A program made the position numbers and the translations under genes. Shown in pieces: positions 16,471 through 25,291 of a DNA stretch of 64,000 bases (position 1 is the stretch's first letter; each line of letters begins with the position of its first letter). The DNA lies in NCBI GenBank assembly GCA_965224215.1, contig CBDCYS010000023.1:1-64000 (forward strand), written 5' to 3'. The notes beneath the pieces were generated by a model. That model made no database searches. It saw only the letters and a program-made list of their open reading frames with translations, and was not told the DNA's origin. Source of the stretch: CBDCYS01 sp965224215 (GTDB taxonomy: Bacteria; Acidobacteriota; Terriglobia; Bryobacterales; UBA6623).

Positions 16471-16734
16471 ATCAGGTCTTTTGCGCTCGCGTCGTTTTGG
16501 AAATACTACCGGCCTCTCCCGCTGACAATACGCCGACTGGCGGACAAACAGTTCCGTCTATTCCTCGACAATCCTGCCCATCCGTCACTGAGCTTGGCAA
16601 AAAAGGGGGACGTCTGGACTACTGACGTAGGCCGTGGCTACCGGGCCATCGCGAGACAGCGGGGCCAAGACTTTTATTGGTTCTGGATTGGTTCACACGA
16701 GGCCTACAACAAGCTCCTGAAGCGTTGGCGATAG
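16471..16734 (+). pseudogene. RelE/HigB-like toxin frame lacking a standard start codon
   Basis: The frame after the antitoxin stop reads IRSFALASFWKYYRPLPLTI, continues with RRLADKQFRLFLDNP and ends in YWFWIGSHEAYNKLLKRWR, a complete RelE-fold toxin of about 88 residues. No ATG, GTG or TTG exists between the antitoxin TAG and RSFALASF. The position expected for Met is ATC. Either the start was lost (ATG to ATC), or a rare ATC start is used by coupling to the antitoxin. Loss of toxin translation with a retained antitoxin is a common decay route. Confidence 0.6.
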
Positions 16735-16793
16735 CGAAAATTGGGCGTTCCGAGATCGGCCTTCGTCAGCCAAGCTGATCGCTCGCTTCGATC

Positions 16794-17912
16794 TCATCGC
16801 GCTTTCGGCTGCTGCTGCGTGCTGCAGTGGATCGTCCCAAATCCCCAAGCGAAATCGACGCAGTGGATGCCGACCACCTCGCGGCCGGGAAACAGCTTCT
16901 GCAAGATGTCGAGAGCCGTTCGGTCGTTGAGATCATTGAAAGTGGGGACTAAGACCACCTGGTTCGCCACATAGAAGTTCGCGTAACTTGCCGGCAGCCG
17001 GTAGCCGTTGAAAAACAGCGGCCGCGGCATGGGGAGCTCGACGATATCAAGAGGGCGTCCGTCCTGTTCCGTCATCGCTCGAAGCCTTCGGAGATTCTCG
17101 CGGAGAGGTTGATAATTCGCGTCGTCAGGATTCGACTCGACCACGGCGACAACTTTTCGCGGCGCGACGAACCTCGCGAGATCATCAACGTGTCCGCCGG
17201 TATCGTCGCCGGCAATACCGCTCCCCAGCCAAAGCACCTTGCGAACTCCCAAATACTCGGAAAAGACCTGCTCGTAGTCCCGGCGGCCCATCCCGGGATT
17301 GCGCACTTGCTTGTTTCCGAGCAGGCACTCCTCGGTCGCGATCAGCGTGCCGCAACCGTTGACGTCGATGCTTCCGCCCTCCAGCACCACGGGGCGGTTT
17401 TTCCATTGGGGACGCCAAGCGCGCGAGCGGGCGACAGCAGCGATTTTTCCCGCCAACCGCGAATCCTTCTCCCAGTTGTTGTATCTAGCCCAAGCGTTAA
17501 ACCGCCAGCAAGTAGCGCCAAGCTCCAATCCGTTGGTCACGAAAATTGCGCCGGAATCGCGCAGCCAAGAGCGGTTGGTCAAGAACCGGTGAAACTCAAC
17601 TTGCGAGAGATCGACCCCGACACGGTCGAGCATCGCCGAGGCGCGTTGCTCTCTACGCGCGTCCTCGACGACGACGTGTACCAGCTCGTGCCGGTGCAAC
17701 TGTCTCACGATCTCGGCGACCACCCACGGGATGGCCGCAAACTTGCCTGGCCAGTCTTCAGTGTGGTGAGGCCAAGCGACCCAGGTAGCTTCGTGTAGCT
17801 CCCATTCGGCGGGCATACGGAAACCGAGGGACTGCGGCGTCTCGCGCTGTGCCCGGGCATTGCGGGCTCGCGATTTGGGTGAGTGCGATTTGGGAGTCAG
17901 GGGGCGAGACAT
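16794..17912 (-). CDS. aguA: Agmatine deiminase
   Basis: 372 residues. It converts agmatine to N-carbamoylputrescine. Peptidyl-arginine-deiminase fold with MPAEWELHEATWVAWPHH, SWLRDSGAIFVTN, EGGSIDVNG, GDDTGGHVDDLARF (acid and His of the active site) and the nucleophilic Cys in GTIHCSTQQQP. It lies 10 bp downstream of the N-carbamoylputrescine amidase gene, so the two form an operon for putrescine synthesis. The start (MSRPLTPKSH) is preferred over one inside the upstream gene. The N-terminus is about 30 residues longer than typical and basic. Confidence 0.92.
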   Translation of the reverse strand: MSRPLTPKSHSPKSRARNARAQRETPQSLGFRMPAEWELHEATWVAWPHHTEDWPGKFAAIPWVVAEIVRQLHRHELVHVVVEDARREQRASAMLDRVGVDLSQVEFHRFLTNRSWLRDSGAIFVTNGLELGATCWRFNAWARYNNWEKDSRLAGKIAAVARSRAWRPQWKNRPVVLEGGSIDVNGCGTLIATEECLLGNKQVRNPGMGRRDYEQVFSEYLGVRKVLWLGSGIAGDDTGGHVDDLARFVAPRKVVAVVESNPDDANYQPLRENLRRLRAMTEQDGRPLDIVELPMPRPLFFNGYRLPASYANFYVANQVVLVPTFNDLNDRTALDILQKLFPGREVVGIHCVDFAWGFGTIHCSTQQQPKAR

Positions 17913-17922
17913 GCGGTCCGAC

Positions 17923-18840
17923 CTATTCGTCCAGGAATCGCTGGCCAATGCCTTGATAGGCGTCAACGCGGCGGTCCCGCAAAAACGGCCAGTGGCGGCG
18001 TGTGTCCTCGATCAAGCCGAGATCACACTCGACGATCAGCAGCTCTTCTTGATCGGGCGACGCTTGGCCGAGGATCTGACCCGCAGGATCGCTCACGAAC
18101 GAGCCGCCCCAAAACTCAATTCCTTCGTAGCCGGCTGGTTTCGAGTCCGAGCCCTGAAGCGTGCGTTCGAGACCCACCCGGTTCACCGCTGCCACGAAGA
18201 TGCCGTTTGCGATGGCGTGCGATCGCTGGATCGTCCGCCAGGCTTGCACCTGCGATTCACCAGAGTCCGCCTTCTCCGAAGGATGCCAGCCGATAGCCGT
18301 CGGATAAAAGATCATCTCGGCTCCACGCAAGGCGGTTAGCCGGGCCGCTTCCGGATACCATTGGTCCCAGCAAATCAGTACGCCGATACGTCCGAATCGA
18401 GTCCGGAAGGATTGAAAGCCCAAGTCTCCAGGAGTGAAATAGAACTTCTCGTAGTAGAGCGGGTCGTCGGGAATGTGCATCTTGCGATAGAGCCCCAGTA
18501 GCGCCCCATCGGCATCGATCACGACCGCCGAGTTGTGATAAATGCCTGCTGTGCGGCGCTCGAAAACCGGCCCGATAACGACGACACCGCACTCTTTCGC
18601 GACTCTCGCTAATTCCCCAGTGGTCGACCCGGGAATTTCTTCGGCTGTGTCAAACCAGGCGTGGTTTTCTTCCTGACAGAAATAGGGGCAGGCAAAAATC
18701 TCCTGGAGACAAATGATTTGTGCTCCCTGCCGCGAGGCTTCCCGGATGTGGGCGATCGCCTTTTCGAGATTGGCTTCGCGGCCTGGTTCCGCCGTCATTT
18801 GGACCAGCCCAACCGTGCACGTGCGGAGTGCTTCGCTCAT
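17923..18840 (-). CDS. aguB: N-carbamoylputrescine amidase
   Basis: 305 residues of the nitrilase superfamily. The Glu-Lys-Cys triad appears in ICLQEIFACPYF, LYRKMHIPDDP and VLICWDQWYPEAAR. The last two segments are characteristic of AguB. It hydrolyses N-carbamoylputrescine to putrescine, CO2 and ammonia. The aguA gene follows after 10 bp. The start MSEALRTCTVG is chosen because the domain begins at once. Confidence 0.93.
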   Translation of the reverse strand: MSEALRTCTVGLVQMTAEPGREANLEKAIAHIREASRQGAQIICLQEIFACPYFCQEENHAWFDTAEEIPGSTTGELARVAKECGVVVIGPVFERRTAGIYHNSAVVIDADGALLGLYRKMHIPDDPLYYEKFYFTPGDLGFQSFRTRFGRIGVLICWDQWYPEAARLTALRGAEMIFYPTAIGWHPSEKADSGESQVQAWRTIQRSHAIANGIFVAAVNRVGLERTLQGSDSKPAGYEGIEFWGGSFVSDPAGQILGQASPDQEELLIVECDLGLIEDTRRHWPFLRDRRVDAYQGIGQRFLDE

Positions 18841-18860
18841 CGTGGAATTCTCATGATGAT

Positions 18861-19015
18861 CGGACAGAGCCGCGGACGGAAGTCCACGCTCAGCGAGTCG
18901 CATCAATCAAGTCAAGTCTGTGTCTACATGACGACCCGACAGCACCGCGCACGGAAGTCAGCGGCAAGCCGGTCGCGTCAACCATCTCAAGTTTATGTCC
19001 AAGTCGATCGTAACC
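18861..19015. repeat. Dispersed hairpin repeat plus a degenerate second copy
   Basis: The unit CGGACAGAGCCGCGGACGGA followed by AGTCCACGCT (18861-18890) recurs about 76 bp later in degenerate form (GACAGCACCGCGCACGGAAG, then TCAGCG). The same unit occurs at 28531 and, inverted, at 41044. Each copy has a short stem closed by a GNRA-like tetraloop. They fill the gap between aguB and the SDR gene. Nature unknown; REP-like. Confidence 0.55.
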
Positions 19016-19019
19016 GCCC

Positions 19020-19805
19020 TCAGAATCGCATCCCCGTAAAGCCCCCGTCGACATAGATCGCCGCCCCCGTGATGAAACTGCCGGCCTTACGCGAAAGCAG
19101 CAAGACCGCCGCTCCAATCAGCTCCTCGGGCTCGCCGAATCGGGCCATGGGAGTCTGGCTCATGATCTGTTCCACGCGCTTTTTGTCGAGGATCTTGCGG
19201 TTCTGCTCGGCGGGAAAAAATCCCGGACATAACGCGTTGACGCGCACCTTTTTTTCGCCGTACTCGCGGGCCACGTTTTGGGTCAGGTTGACGACTGCGG
19301 CTTTGGAAGCTGAATAGGCGAAAACGCGGGACAAGGGTAAGTGCGAAGTCACGCTGCCGATATTGAGGATCGACCCGCCATCGGATTGGGACGCCATCTG
19401 AGGCGCAAAGATCTGGCACCCCCAGTGAGTGGCCGTGAAGTTGGTTTCGAGCACGCGTCCCCAGTCCTCATCGGTGACGTCTTCGTAGGAAGTCGCCGCG
19501 TTGACTCCCGCGCAGTTGACAAGGATGTCGACTCGCTGATGATTCGCGATCGTGGCATCCAGCAGCCCTTGAATCGACGCTCGCGAGGTGACGTCGACAG
19601 CAGCGAATCCGGCCTTGCCTCCCAGACCCTCGATCACCGCGGCCCGAGCCTCGCCGCGCTCTTGTGACCGCCCGGCAACAACAACGAAAGCGCCTGCCTG
19701 AGCCAGCCCGTCGCACAAGGCGCCGCCGAGCACGCCTGTGCCCCCGATCACGACGGCGACTTGGCCATCGAGTCCGAAAAGCGAATTCACGAATTCATTT
19801 GGCAT
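19020..19805 (-). CDS. Short-chain dehydrogenase/reductase (mannonate/gluconate-type)
   Basis: 261 residues, a classical SDR. Rossmann motif GGTGVLGGALCDGLA, NAG motif in LVNCAGVN, catalytic Ser (IGSVTSHLPLSR), YSASK and C-terminal FITGAAIYVDGGF. The GGTGVLGG glycine pattern is seen in the D-mannonate/gluconate 5-dehydrogenase group, so an aldonate or sugar-acid oxidoreductase is likely. Its start overlaps a truncated PIN toxin gene by 11 bp on the same strand. That suggests it was brought there by a deletion or rearrangement. Confidence 0.82.
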   Translation of the reverse strand: MPNEFVNSLFGLDGQVAVVIGGTGVLGGALCDGLAQAGAFVVVAGRSQERGEARAAVIEGLGGKAGFAAVDVTSRASIQGLLDATIANHQRVDILVNCAGVNAATSYEDVTDEDWGRVLETNFTATHWGCQIFAPQMASQSDGGSILNIGSVTSHLPLSRVFAYSASKAAVVNLTQNVAREYGEKKVRVNALCPGFFPAEQNRKILDKKRVEQIMSQTPMARFGEPEELIGAAVLLLSRKAGSFITGAAIYVDGGFTGMRF

Positions 19806-20046
19806 AGGTTTCCTTGTTAGGGACGGTGGAGTTCGCGAAGACGCCGCGGGTCAGAGCCACCGCCTTGCTTCGCAGGTAAGCGCCCTTGTCAGCGAGGAAT
19901 GTCAAAAACTCGATGAGCATCTCTTCGCTGGTGACGATCAGCGCTGTCTCTTCGGACTTGCCGAAAGAACTGGCCTGAGCATGGGCTTCGTCGCCCGGAT
20001 TGGCCAGAGCAATCCAGTAAAAGGTATCAGCGAAGACCACCCTCAT
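19795..20046 (-). pseudogene. Truncated PIN-domain toxin (VapC-like)
   Basis: The first 74 residues (FADTFYWIALANPGDEAHAQ ... EEMLIEFLTFLADKGAYLRSKAV) are a PIN domain N-terminus with the first acidic residue. The family is about 130-140 residues long. Here the sequence diverges at NSTVPNKETYAK and stops inside the start of the SDR gene. The C-terminal acidic residues needed for nuclease activity are missing. It overlaps the upstream antitoxin by ATGA, so the locus was once a complete toxin-antitoxin operon. Confidence 0.7.
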
Positions 20047-20324
20047 TCGTCTCGTTTTTTCAAACCGTGGATGTAGTGGTCAACTTGGCTTGCGCCGTCC
20101 CTCGGAATCTTGGCTAGCTCCTCCGGCGGCACGTCGGCCATGATTTCAGCGAACACGTCTGATATGTGTCTGGCCACGCTGGGTTCGCTTCCGTGCGAAT
20201 CGCCGTTTGCCCCGAGTGCGTGGCGCACAGCATGCTCTACGGCGGCGTCGACGCTTTCGAACTCGCCTCGATCTACCTTCTCGTTGACGAGTTGCTCCAG
20301 TTCGGCTGGGAGTGTGACATTCAC
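20043..20324 (-). CDS. Ribbon-helix-helix-type antitoxin
   Basis: 93 residues. The N-terminal MNVTLPAELEQLVNEKVDRGEFESVDAAVEHAVRHAL fits the ParD/CopG-like ribbon-helix-helix DNA-binding fold. The C-terminal half (EPSVARHISDVFAEIMADVP) would bind the toxin. Its stop overlaps the start of the truncated PIN gene. With the toxin broken, it now stands as an orphan antitoxin and probable autorepressor. Confidence 0.72.
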   Translation of the reverse strand: MNVTLPAELEQLVNEKVDRGEFESVDAAVEHAVRHALGANGDSHGSEPSVARHISDVFAEIMADVPPEELAKIPRDGASQVDHYIHGLKKRDE

Positions 20325-20528
20325 TGATCTAATCTTAATAGAATTTTTGTTTCAGTACTATGGTCCGACCACGATCCGCCCGTAAGGATTCTGGGCTGCC
20401 CGAGAAAGCGTTTCGACAAATCCGTAGCGCAGGCAAAGTTCGCGTTACGGACGGATCCTGGTCTGAAGCCGTTAGCCCACCTTCCCCACCGCTTGGCTAT
20501 CCTAAATGGTGCCCTACCGGTCGTGACC

Positions 20529-21329
20529 ATGTCAGACAACTTCCAGCGGCTTGTTGAGATTATGGCCCGCCTGCGTGGACCGGACGGCTGTCCCTGGGAC
20601 CGCGAACAAACTCTCGAAACATTGCGCGCCTACGCCGTGGAAGAAACTTACGAAGTTTTGGACGCGATCGAGCGAAAGGACTGGGGACGCCTCGCTGAAG
20701 AGCTCGGCGACCTGCAACTTCAGATCGTCTTTCAATCTCAAATTGCATCGGAAGATGGCAAGTTCACGATTGATGATGTGCTCGGCAGCATCAATGAAAA
20801 ACTGATCCGGCGGCACCCGCACGTCTTCGGCGATGAGTCCGCGAATACCTCGGGCGAGGTGCTCAACCGCTGGGAACAAATCAAGGCCGAGGAGAAACAG
20901 CTCAAAGGCGCCAATGGTACGCCGGCGAACGAGTCCATCTTGCAAGAGATTCCGCGCTCTCAGCCGGCCATGCTCGAGGCCCGCCAGATCGGAAAAACCG
21001 CGGCCAAGACTGGCTTTGACTGGCGGCAGTTCGACGATTTGATCGGCAAGCTTGAAGAAGAAATCGCGGAAGTTCAGCAAGCCCGGGCTTTGCAATCAGC
21101 GGATCGCGCTGACCGAATGGAAGAGGAAGTTGGCGACCTCCTTTTTATGGTTGTCAACATCGCGCGACACTTGAAAGTCAATCCGGAAATGGCGCTACGC
21201 CGGGCGAACGCAAAGTTTCGCGAGCGTTTCGGGTATATTGAACGCCGGCTTCGCGAGAATGGCAGGCCGATGGAATCCGCCGATCTGGAAGAAATGGAAG
21301 AGCTGTGGCAGCAGGCGAAGAAACATTGA
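20529..21329 (+). CDS. mazG: Nucleoside triphosphate pyrophosphohydrolase MazG
   Basis: 266 residues with two MazG repeats. The first has EETYEVLDAIERKDWGRLAEELGDL and the second EEEIAEVQQAR...EEVGDLLFMVVN, giving the EExxE-ExxD metal-binding sets. The opening MARLRGPDGCPWDREQT is diagnostic. It hydrolyses non-canonical or signalling nucleoside triphosphates to monophosphates. The GNAT gene follows 40 bp downstream on the same strand. Confidence 0.93.
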   Translation: MSDNFQRLVEIMARLRGPDGCPWDREQTLETLRAYAVEETYEVLDAIERKDWGRLAEELGDLQLQIVFQSQIASEDGKFTIDDVLGSINEKLIRRHPHVFGDESANTSGEVLNRWEQIKAEEKQLKGANGTPANESILQEIPRSQPAMLEARQIGKTAAKTGFDWRQFDDLIGKLEEEIAEVQQARALQSADRADRMEEEVGDLLFMVVNIARHLKVNPEMALRRANAKFRERFGYIERRLRENGRPMESADLEEMEELWQQAKKH

Positions 21330-21369
21330 GCCCGTTGCCCGGAAGCCAGGAAATAGCATCATCACCAAA

Positions 21370-22128
21370 ATGCCGAGCAATGAAAAACGAGCCGATGGCC
21401 CCGGCGCCGAGGTCCGTGTACTCACCGGTCATGCCGACTTCCACGCCACGGTCGAAGTGCAAAAACAAGTGTGGGGCTTCTCGGAAACCGATTGCGTCGC
21501 GCCCCGCCTGTGCGCGGTGGCCCAGGAGATCGGCGGACTCGTGCTGGGAGCTTTTCTGGGCGACCAAATGATTGGCTTCAGTCTTACCTTTCCGGGCGTG
21601 AAGGACGGGGGCAGGCCGTACTGGCATAGCCACATGACTGGCGTGGTGCCCGAATACCAGAATCGCCGGATCGGCCGCCAGCTAAAACTTTTTCAGCGGC
21701 AAGAGGCCGTCCGAGCCGGCATCGACTTGATCGAATGGACTTTCGACCCCCTCGAGATTCGAAACGCATTCTTTAACATCGAACGGCTCGGAGCCATCGC
21801 GCGCCACTTTCTGCCCAACCAGTACGGCATCACATCGAGCCGTCTTCACGGCGGGCTACCGACCGACCGGCTGGTGGCCGAGTGGCACGTCACAAGCGAG
21901 CGCGTCGAGAGGGTAGTCGACGGCCCGCCGCTCGAGTCCGTTGTCATTGCGGCGACGATCGAGATTCCGGCGGAAATTGCCGAGCTGCGTGAAACCGAGG
22001 GCGAGAAGGCAAGAAAGATTCAAGCCAGAGTCCGCGAGGAATTCCAGCAGCACCTGGCCGCAGGCCTCACTGTGGTCGGCTACCGGACAAGCAGCGGCGC
22101 CGGCGCCTACCAGTTAGCCAAACTGTAA
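21370..22128 (+). CDS. GNAT-superfamily acyltransferase (COG3375-like)
   Basis: 252 residues. GNAT core with VQKQVWGFSETDCVAPRLCAV, the acyl-CoA loop region GVVPEYQNRRIGRQLKLFQR, then IDLIEWTFDPLEIRNAFFNIERLGA, a signature of the predicted GNAT family that often sits beside N-acylamino-acid racemase genes. In Geobacillus such an enzyme is reported to N-succinylate amino acids for racemisation. The racemase-like gene follows 124 bp downstream here, which supports that role. The direct substrate is inferred. Confidence 0.72.
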   Translation: MPSNEKRADGPGAEVRVLTGHADFHATVEVQKQVWGFSETDCVAPRLCAVAQEIGGLVLGAFLGDQMIGFSLTFPGVKDGGRPYWHSHMTGVVPEYQNRRIGRQLKLFQRQEAVRAGIDLIEWTFDPLEIRNAFFNIERLGAIARHFLPNQYGITSSRLHGGLPTDRLVAEWHVTSERVERVVDGPPLESVVIAATIEIPAEIAELRETEGEKARKIQARVREEFQQHLAAGLTVVGYRTSSGAGAYQLAKL

Positions 22129-22143
22129 GTAGCTCACGAAATA

Positions 22144-22162
22144 GCGCACGAAAAGCGTGCGC
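22144..22162. repeat. Short hairpin between GNAT and MenC-like genes
   Basis: GCGCACG and CGTGCGC form a 7-bp stem with a 5-nt A-rich loop. No T tract follows, so it is not a classical terminator. The rest of the 124-bp gap consists of short repeats around GCTCAAC and CGAAAACGG. Confidence 0.4.
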
Positions 22163-22252
22163 GGTTCATCAGTCCTAACAGAAAGCGACTCAGCAGAAAA
22201 CGGATCACCGAAAACGGCTCAACCCGCTCAACAGACCAGCAGCTAAACGGAC

Positions 22253-23359
22253 ATGACCCTCGACCGCATTACCCTCCGCGAAATCCGCATGCCCTTGGTC
22301 CATTTCTTCGAGACCAGTTTCGGCCGCACGACCGAGCGCAGAATTCTGCTGGTCGAAGTTCAAAGCGACGGCCTCAGCGGTTGGGGCGAGGTCACCGCTG
22401 GCGAGAAGCCTTTCTACAACGAAGAATGGACCGACGCCGCCTGGCTTCTGCTCAAAGATTTCGTCGCTCCGCAACTGATCCTTCAGCAACCAGGCAGTGC
22501 CGCCGAAACAGCATCGCGCACCGCCCAGATCCGTGGTCACAACATGACCCGCGGCGGAGTCGAGGCCGCGATTTGGGATCTCGAAGCTCGCGCGCTCAAC
22601 GTCCCCCTGTGGAAACATCTCGGCGGCACCTGGACCGAAATTCCCTGCGGAGTCTCGATCGGGATCCAGGATTCCATTGAACAATTACTCGGCCTGATTG
22701 AGCGTGAAATCGACGCCGGCTACCAGCGCGTTAAGGTCAAGATCAAACCCGGCTGGGACGTGAAGATCATCGAAGCCGTGCGCGAGAGGTTCCCCCAGAT
22801 TCAGCTCATGGCCGATGCGAATTCAGCCTATACGCTCGGCGACACCGAACACCTCAGGCAGCTCGACGCCTTCCATCTGATGATGATCGAGCAGCCCCTC
22901 GCCCACGACGACATCATCGACCACGCCAAGCTGCAAGGCCGCATCAAAACACCGATTTGCCTGGATGAATGCATCCGCGGCGCGCGCCACGCCGAGCAAG
23001 CCATCGAGATGCAGGCCTGCGGCGTGATCAACATTAAGCTCGGCCGCCTGGGAGGGTTTTCCGAAGCGATGTTGGTGCATGACATCGCCCGTGCTCATCA
23101 CATACCGGTTTGGTGCGGCGGGATGCTCGAGGCCGGCATCGGCCGCGCGCACAATATCGCCCTCTCGACGCTCGCAAACTTTACGCTCCCCGGTGACGTT
23201 TCTGCTAGCAAGCGCTATTGGGCACGCGACATCATCCAGCCACCCGTCGAGGTGAGTTCTCAGGGGACGATAAAAGTTTCCGGCGCGCCTGGTCTCGGCT
23301 ACGAAATAGACCTCGACTACATCGATTCGATCACGGTGCGCAAAGAGTCGATGAAATAG
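22253..23359 (+). CDS. Enolase-superfamily o-succinylbenzoate synthase / N-succinylamino acid racemase
   Basis: 368 residues of the MenC/NSAR group. The 20s-loop is RMPLVHFFETSFGRTTERRI. The catalytic lysine pair is in RVKVKIKPGWD, metal ligands are in ADANSAYT, EQPL and DE of CLDECI, and the second lysine is in INIKLGRLGG. GGMLEAGIGRAHNIAL is typical of the family. It either dehydrates SHCHC in menaquinone synthesis or racemises N-succinylamino acids. The neighbouring GNAT gene and the absence of other men genes favour the racemase. Confidence 0.85.
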   Translation: MTLDRITLREIRMPLVHFFETSFGRTTERRILLVEVQSDGLSGWGEVTAGEKPFYNEEWTDAAWLLLKDFVAPQLILQQPGSAAETASRTAQIRGHNMTRGGVEAAIWDLEARALNVPLWKHLGGTWTEIPCGVSIGIQDSIEQLLGLIEREIDAGYQRVKVKIKPGWDVKIIEAVRERFPQIQLMADANSAYTLGDTEHLRQLDAFHLMMIEQPLAHDDIIDHAKLQGRIKTPICLDECIRGARHAEQAIEMQACGVINIKLGRLGGFSEAMLVHDIARAHHIPVWCGGMLEAGIGRAHNIALSTLANFTLPGDVSASKRYWARDIIQPPVEVSSQGTIKVSGAPGLGYEIDLDYIDSITVRKESMK

Positions 23360-23451
23360 ATTGGACTCGGGAGCAGCCCATCACAGAAGCCAGCCCTGGG
23401 GGAAACACCCCGGGGCAAGCCAGCCCGCGCCGACCGCTATCAAGCAGCCAG

Positions 23452-24204
23452 CTACCGAAGTCGGGCAGTCGCCTCGGTGAACACAAGCCGCTGAAATACC
23501 GGGTTCTCCAGCAGAGGCGCAAAGAGCGGGTCCTCGGCGACCTTCTTGCGCTTCTTGTAGCCTTCTTCAAAAGCCCTGCGCAAATAGAGCAGAGATTTGT
23601 CGTACAACTGGGCCGAAGCGTAGGTCCTGGCCATGAAATAGTTGTATTGAGCCCGCTCGCGGATACTGCGTTCTTGGAGCAAGGTTCCGACCGTGCTGCG
23701 ACTCTCGAAGACGCGGGGGTCCAGCAGCAAGGCTTCAAGGTATTCGCGCGTGGCGTCCTTGTATTTTCTTCGCGCGAAGTATGCCGTGCCCAAATTGCTG
23801 TGGATGGACGCGGAATTCGGGCTTTCTTTGAGAGCCTTCTTATACTGTCGAATAGCCTTTTTGTAGTTCTTCTGGGCGTAGTAGATCGCCCCCAGATTGT
23901 TGATCGCCTGAGAGTAAGATTTGTCGAGCTTAACCGCTTTCCGATACGATCTTGTCGCGCTGGGGAACATCGCCAGGTGATGATAAGCAATCCCCAACTT
24001 GTTGTAGAGGTAGGGGGATTCTCGCTCCCCGAGTGCGAGCTGGTAGGTTTCCACCCCTTCCCGGTACATCTTGCGGGCCATGAAGATGTCAGCCCGCTTT
24101 TCGTGAGAAAGCTCGCGCGAGGGAGGCTGGAGCTGAAGAGGGTCCTTCGTGCGGTCGACTAGCTGGGGGAGCAGCACCAACAAGACCAACACTGCCGTTG
24201 TCAT
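23452..24204 (-). CDS. Membrane-anchored tetratricopeptide-repeat protein
   Basis: 250 residues. A short hydrophobic N-terminus (TTAVLVLLVLLPQLV) is followed by four or five TPR units, the clearest being AINNLGAIYYAQKNYKKAIRQYKKAL and SIHSNLGTAYFARRKYKDATREYLEALLLDP. The C-terminus is basic. TPRs bind partner proteins, but no enzyme domain is present and the partner is unknown. It is convergent with the MenC-like gene, with a 92-bp gap. Confidence 0.78.
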   Translation of the reverse strand: MTTAVLVLLVLLPQLVDRTKDPLQLQPPSRELSHEKRADIFMARKMYREGVETYQLALGERESPYLYNKLGIAYHHLAMFPSATRSYRKAVKLDKSYSQAINNLGAIYYAQKNYKKAIRQYKKALKESPNSASIHSNLGTAYFARRKYKDATREYLEALLLDPRVFESRSTVGTLLQERSIRERAQYNYFMARTYASAQLYDKSLLYLRRAFEEGYKKRKKVAEDPLFAPLLENPVFQRLVFTEATARLR

Positions 24205-24400
24205 GGCACACCTTCAAGTGTCGTGAATCGCCGCCCACTCGACACGGTTCTGCCGAGTAGTCGCACCTTTATTTTACAGCAGACGGCTTCACGGATATTT
24301 GACCCTATTCGAACCGCACGGCTTTCAGGGCGCCGTCAGTTGCTTGCGTTCATGATCACGTCTGGCAACTCGCGTGCTTCGGCCCGCAAATCGGAGCGGC

Positions 24401-25291
24401 CTAGTAGAAATAAGCGTATTGCAGCAACTTCATCTGCTCGTAGTCGGAGCGGATCTCCATGACGGTTCGCGGAATCGTCTCCCCGTCGTCGGACCGATGG
24501 TAGATGCAAAGGGCCATTTGGGGACGAAAGCGCTGCATCGCATCCGCCCCTCCACGCAGCGCGTGGGTCTCCGATCCCTCGATATCCATCTTTATGAAGT
24601 CAACGCGTTGCAGCCCCAGTTGCGCCACGGTCGCATCGACGGTGGTGGCCGGCACCTCCATTTCACCGCTACGCGAAACTCGTGCCCGTGCCGACTGGTG
24701 CTCCCCTGTTTCTTGAGTGAACGTGAGAGTCGTGACGCTGCTCCAAGCCGCGGCTTCGACCAAAACAACTTTGCTATCGGCGAGTTCTTCTTCGAACGTC
24801 TTCTTGAAGCAATCGATGTTCGTGGGCTCGGGTTCAAAGACGACGACCTTCCCGGCGCCTCGATTCAGCGCGGTTCGCGTAAACATACCCAAATGACCGC
24901 CCAGGTCGAAGACCACGTCACCCTCTTGGACAGAGACGGACGTGTTCTGGTAAATACTCCAGAAGTATTGTTCTCGGACAAGCCATTCCAGCACGCGCTC
25001 GTCCGCCTTCCGGCCCCAAAAAGAACCGATCGGGGTTTTCCATAGGTGACCGCACTCGCCTTCTTGTTGACGCTCGAGAACAACGAGTCCTGTCGATTCT
25101 TGGTCTGGTCCCGTCGCGTTTTCGAAAAAAAGGGAGCCCGTGAGTTCGTGAGGTATATCGCCCCAGGCGATCTGAGGGAGTTCACCGCTGAGCTTCATGC
25201 CGATCAGCCCGATTCGCCAGCGGACATAGGGATGCTGAACGGCCCAGTACGCAGCCGCCAGCAGCAACACACCTACCAGAAGTTTTTTCAT
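24401..25291 (-). CDS. FkbM-family methyltransferase with N-terminal membrane anchor
   Basis: 296 residues. Residues 3-18 (KLLVGVLLLAAAYWAV) form a membrane anchor or signal. The SAM-binding motif is VVFDLGGHLGMFTRTAL, followed by VVVFEPEPTN. The FkbM hallmark DFIKMDIEGSETHALRGG lies near residues 240-255. Such enzymes O-methylate sugars or polyketides. The anchor suggests action on an envelope glycan. The start MKKLLVG is chosen at the signal. Confidence 0.82.
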   Translation of the reverse strand: MKKLLVGVLLLAAAYWAVQHPYVRWRIGLIGMKLSGELPQIAWGDIPHELTGSLFFENATGPDQESTGLVVLERQQEGECGHLWKTPIGSFWGRKADERVLEWLVREQYFWSIYQNTSVSVQEGDVVFDLGGHLGMFTRTALNRGAGKVVVFEPEPTNIDCFKKTFEEELADSKVVLVEAAAWSSVTTLTFTQETGEHQSARARVSRSGEMEVPATTVDATVAQLGLQRVDFIKMDIEGSETHALRGGADAMQRFRPQMALCIYHRSDDGETIPRTVMEIRSDYEQMKLLQYAYFY

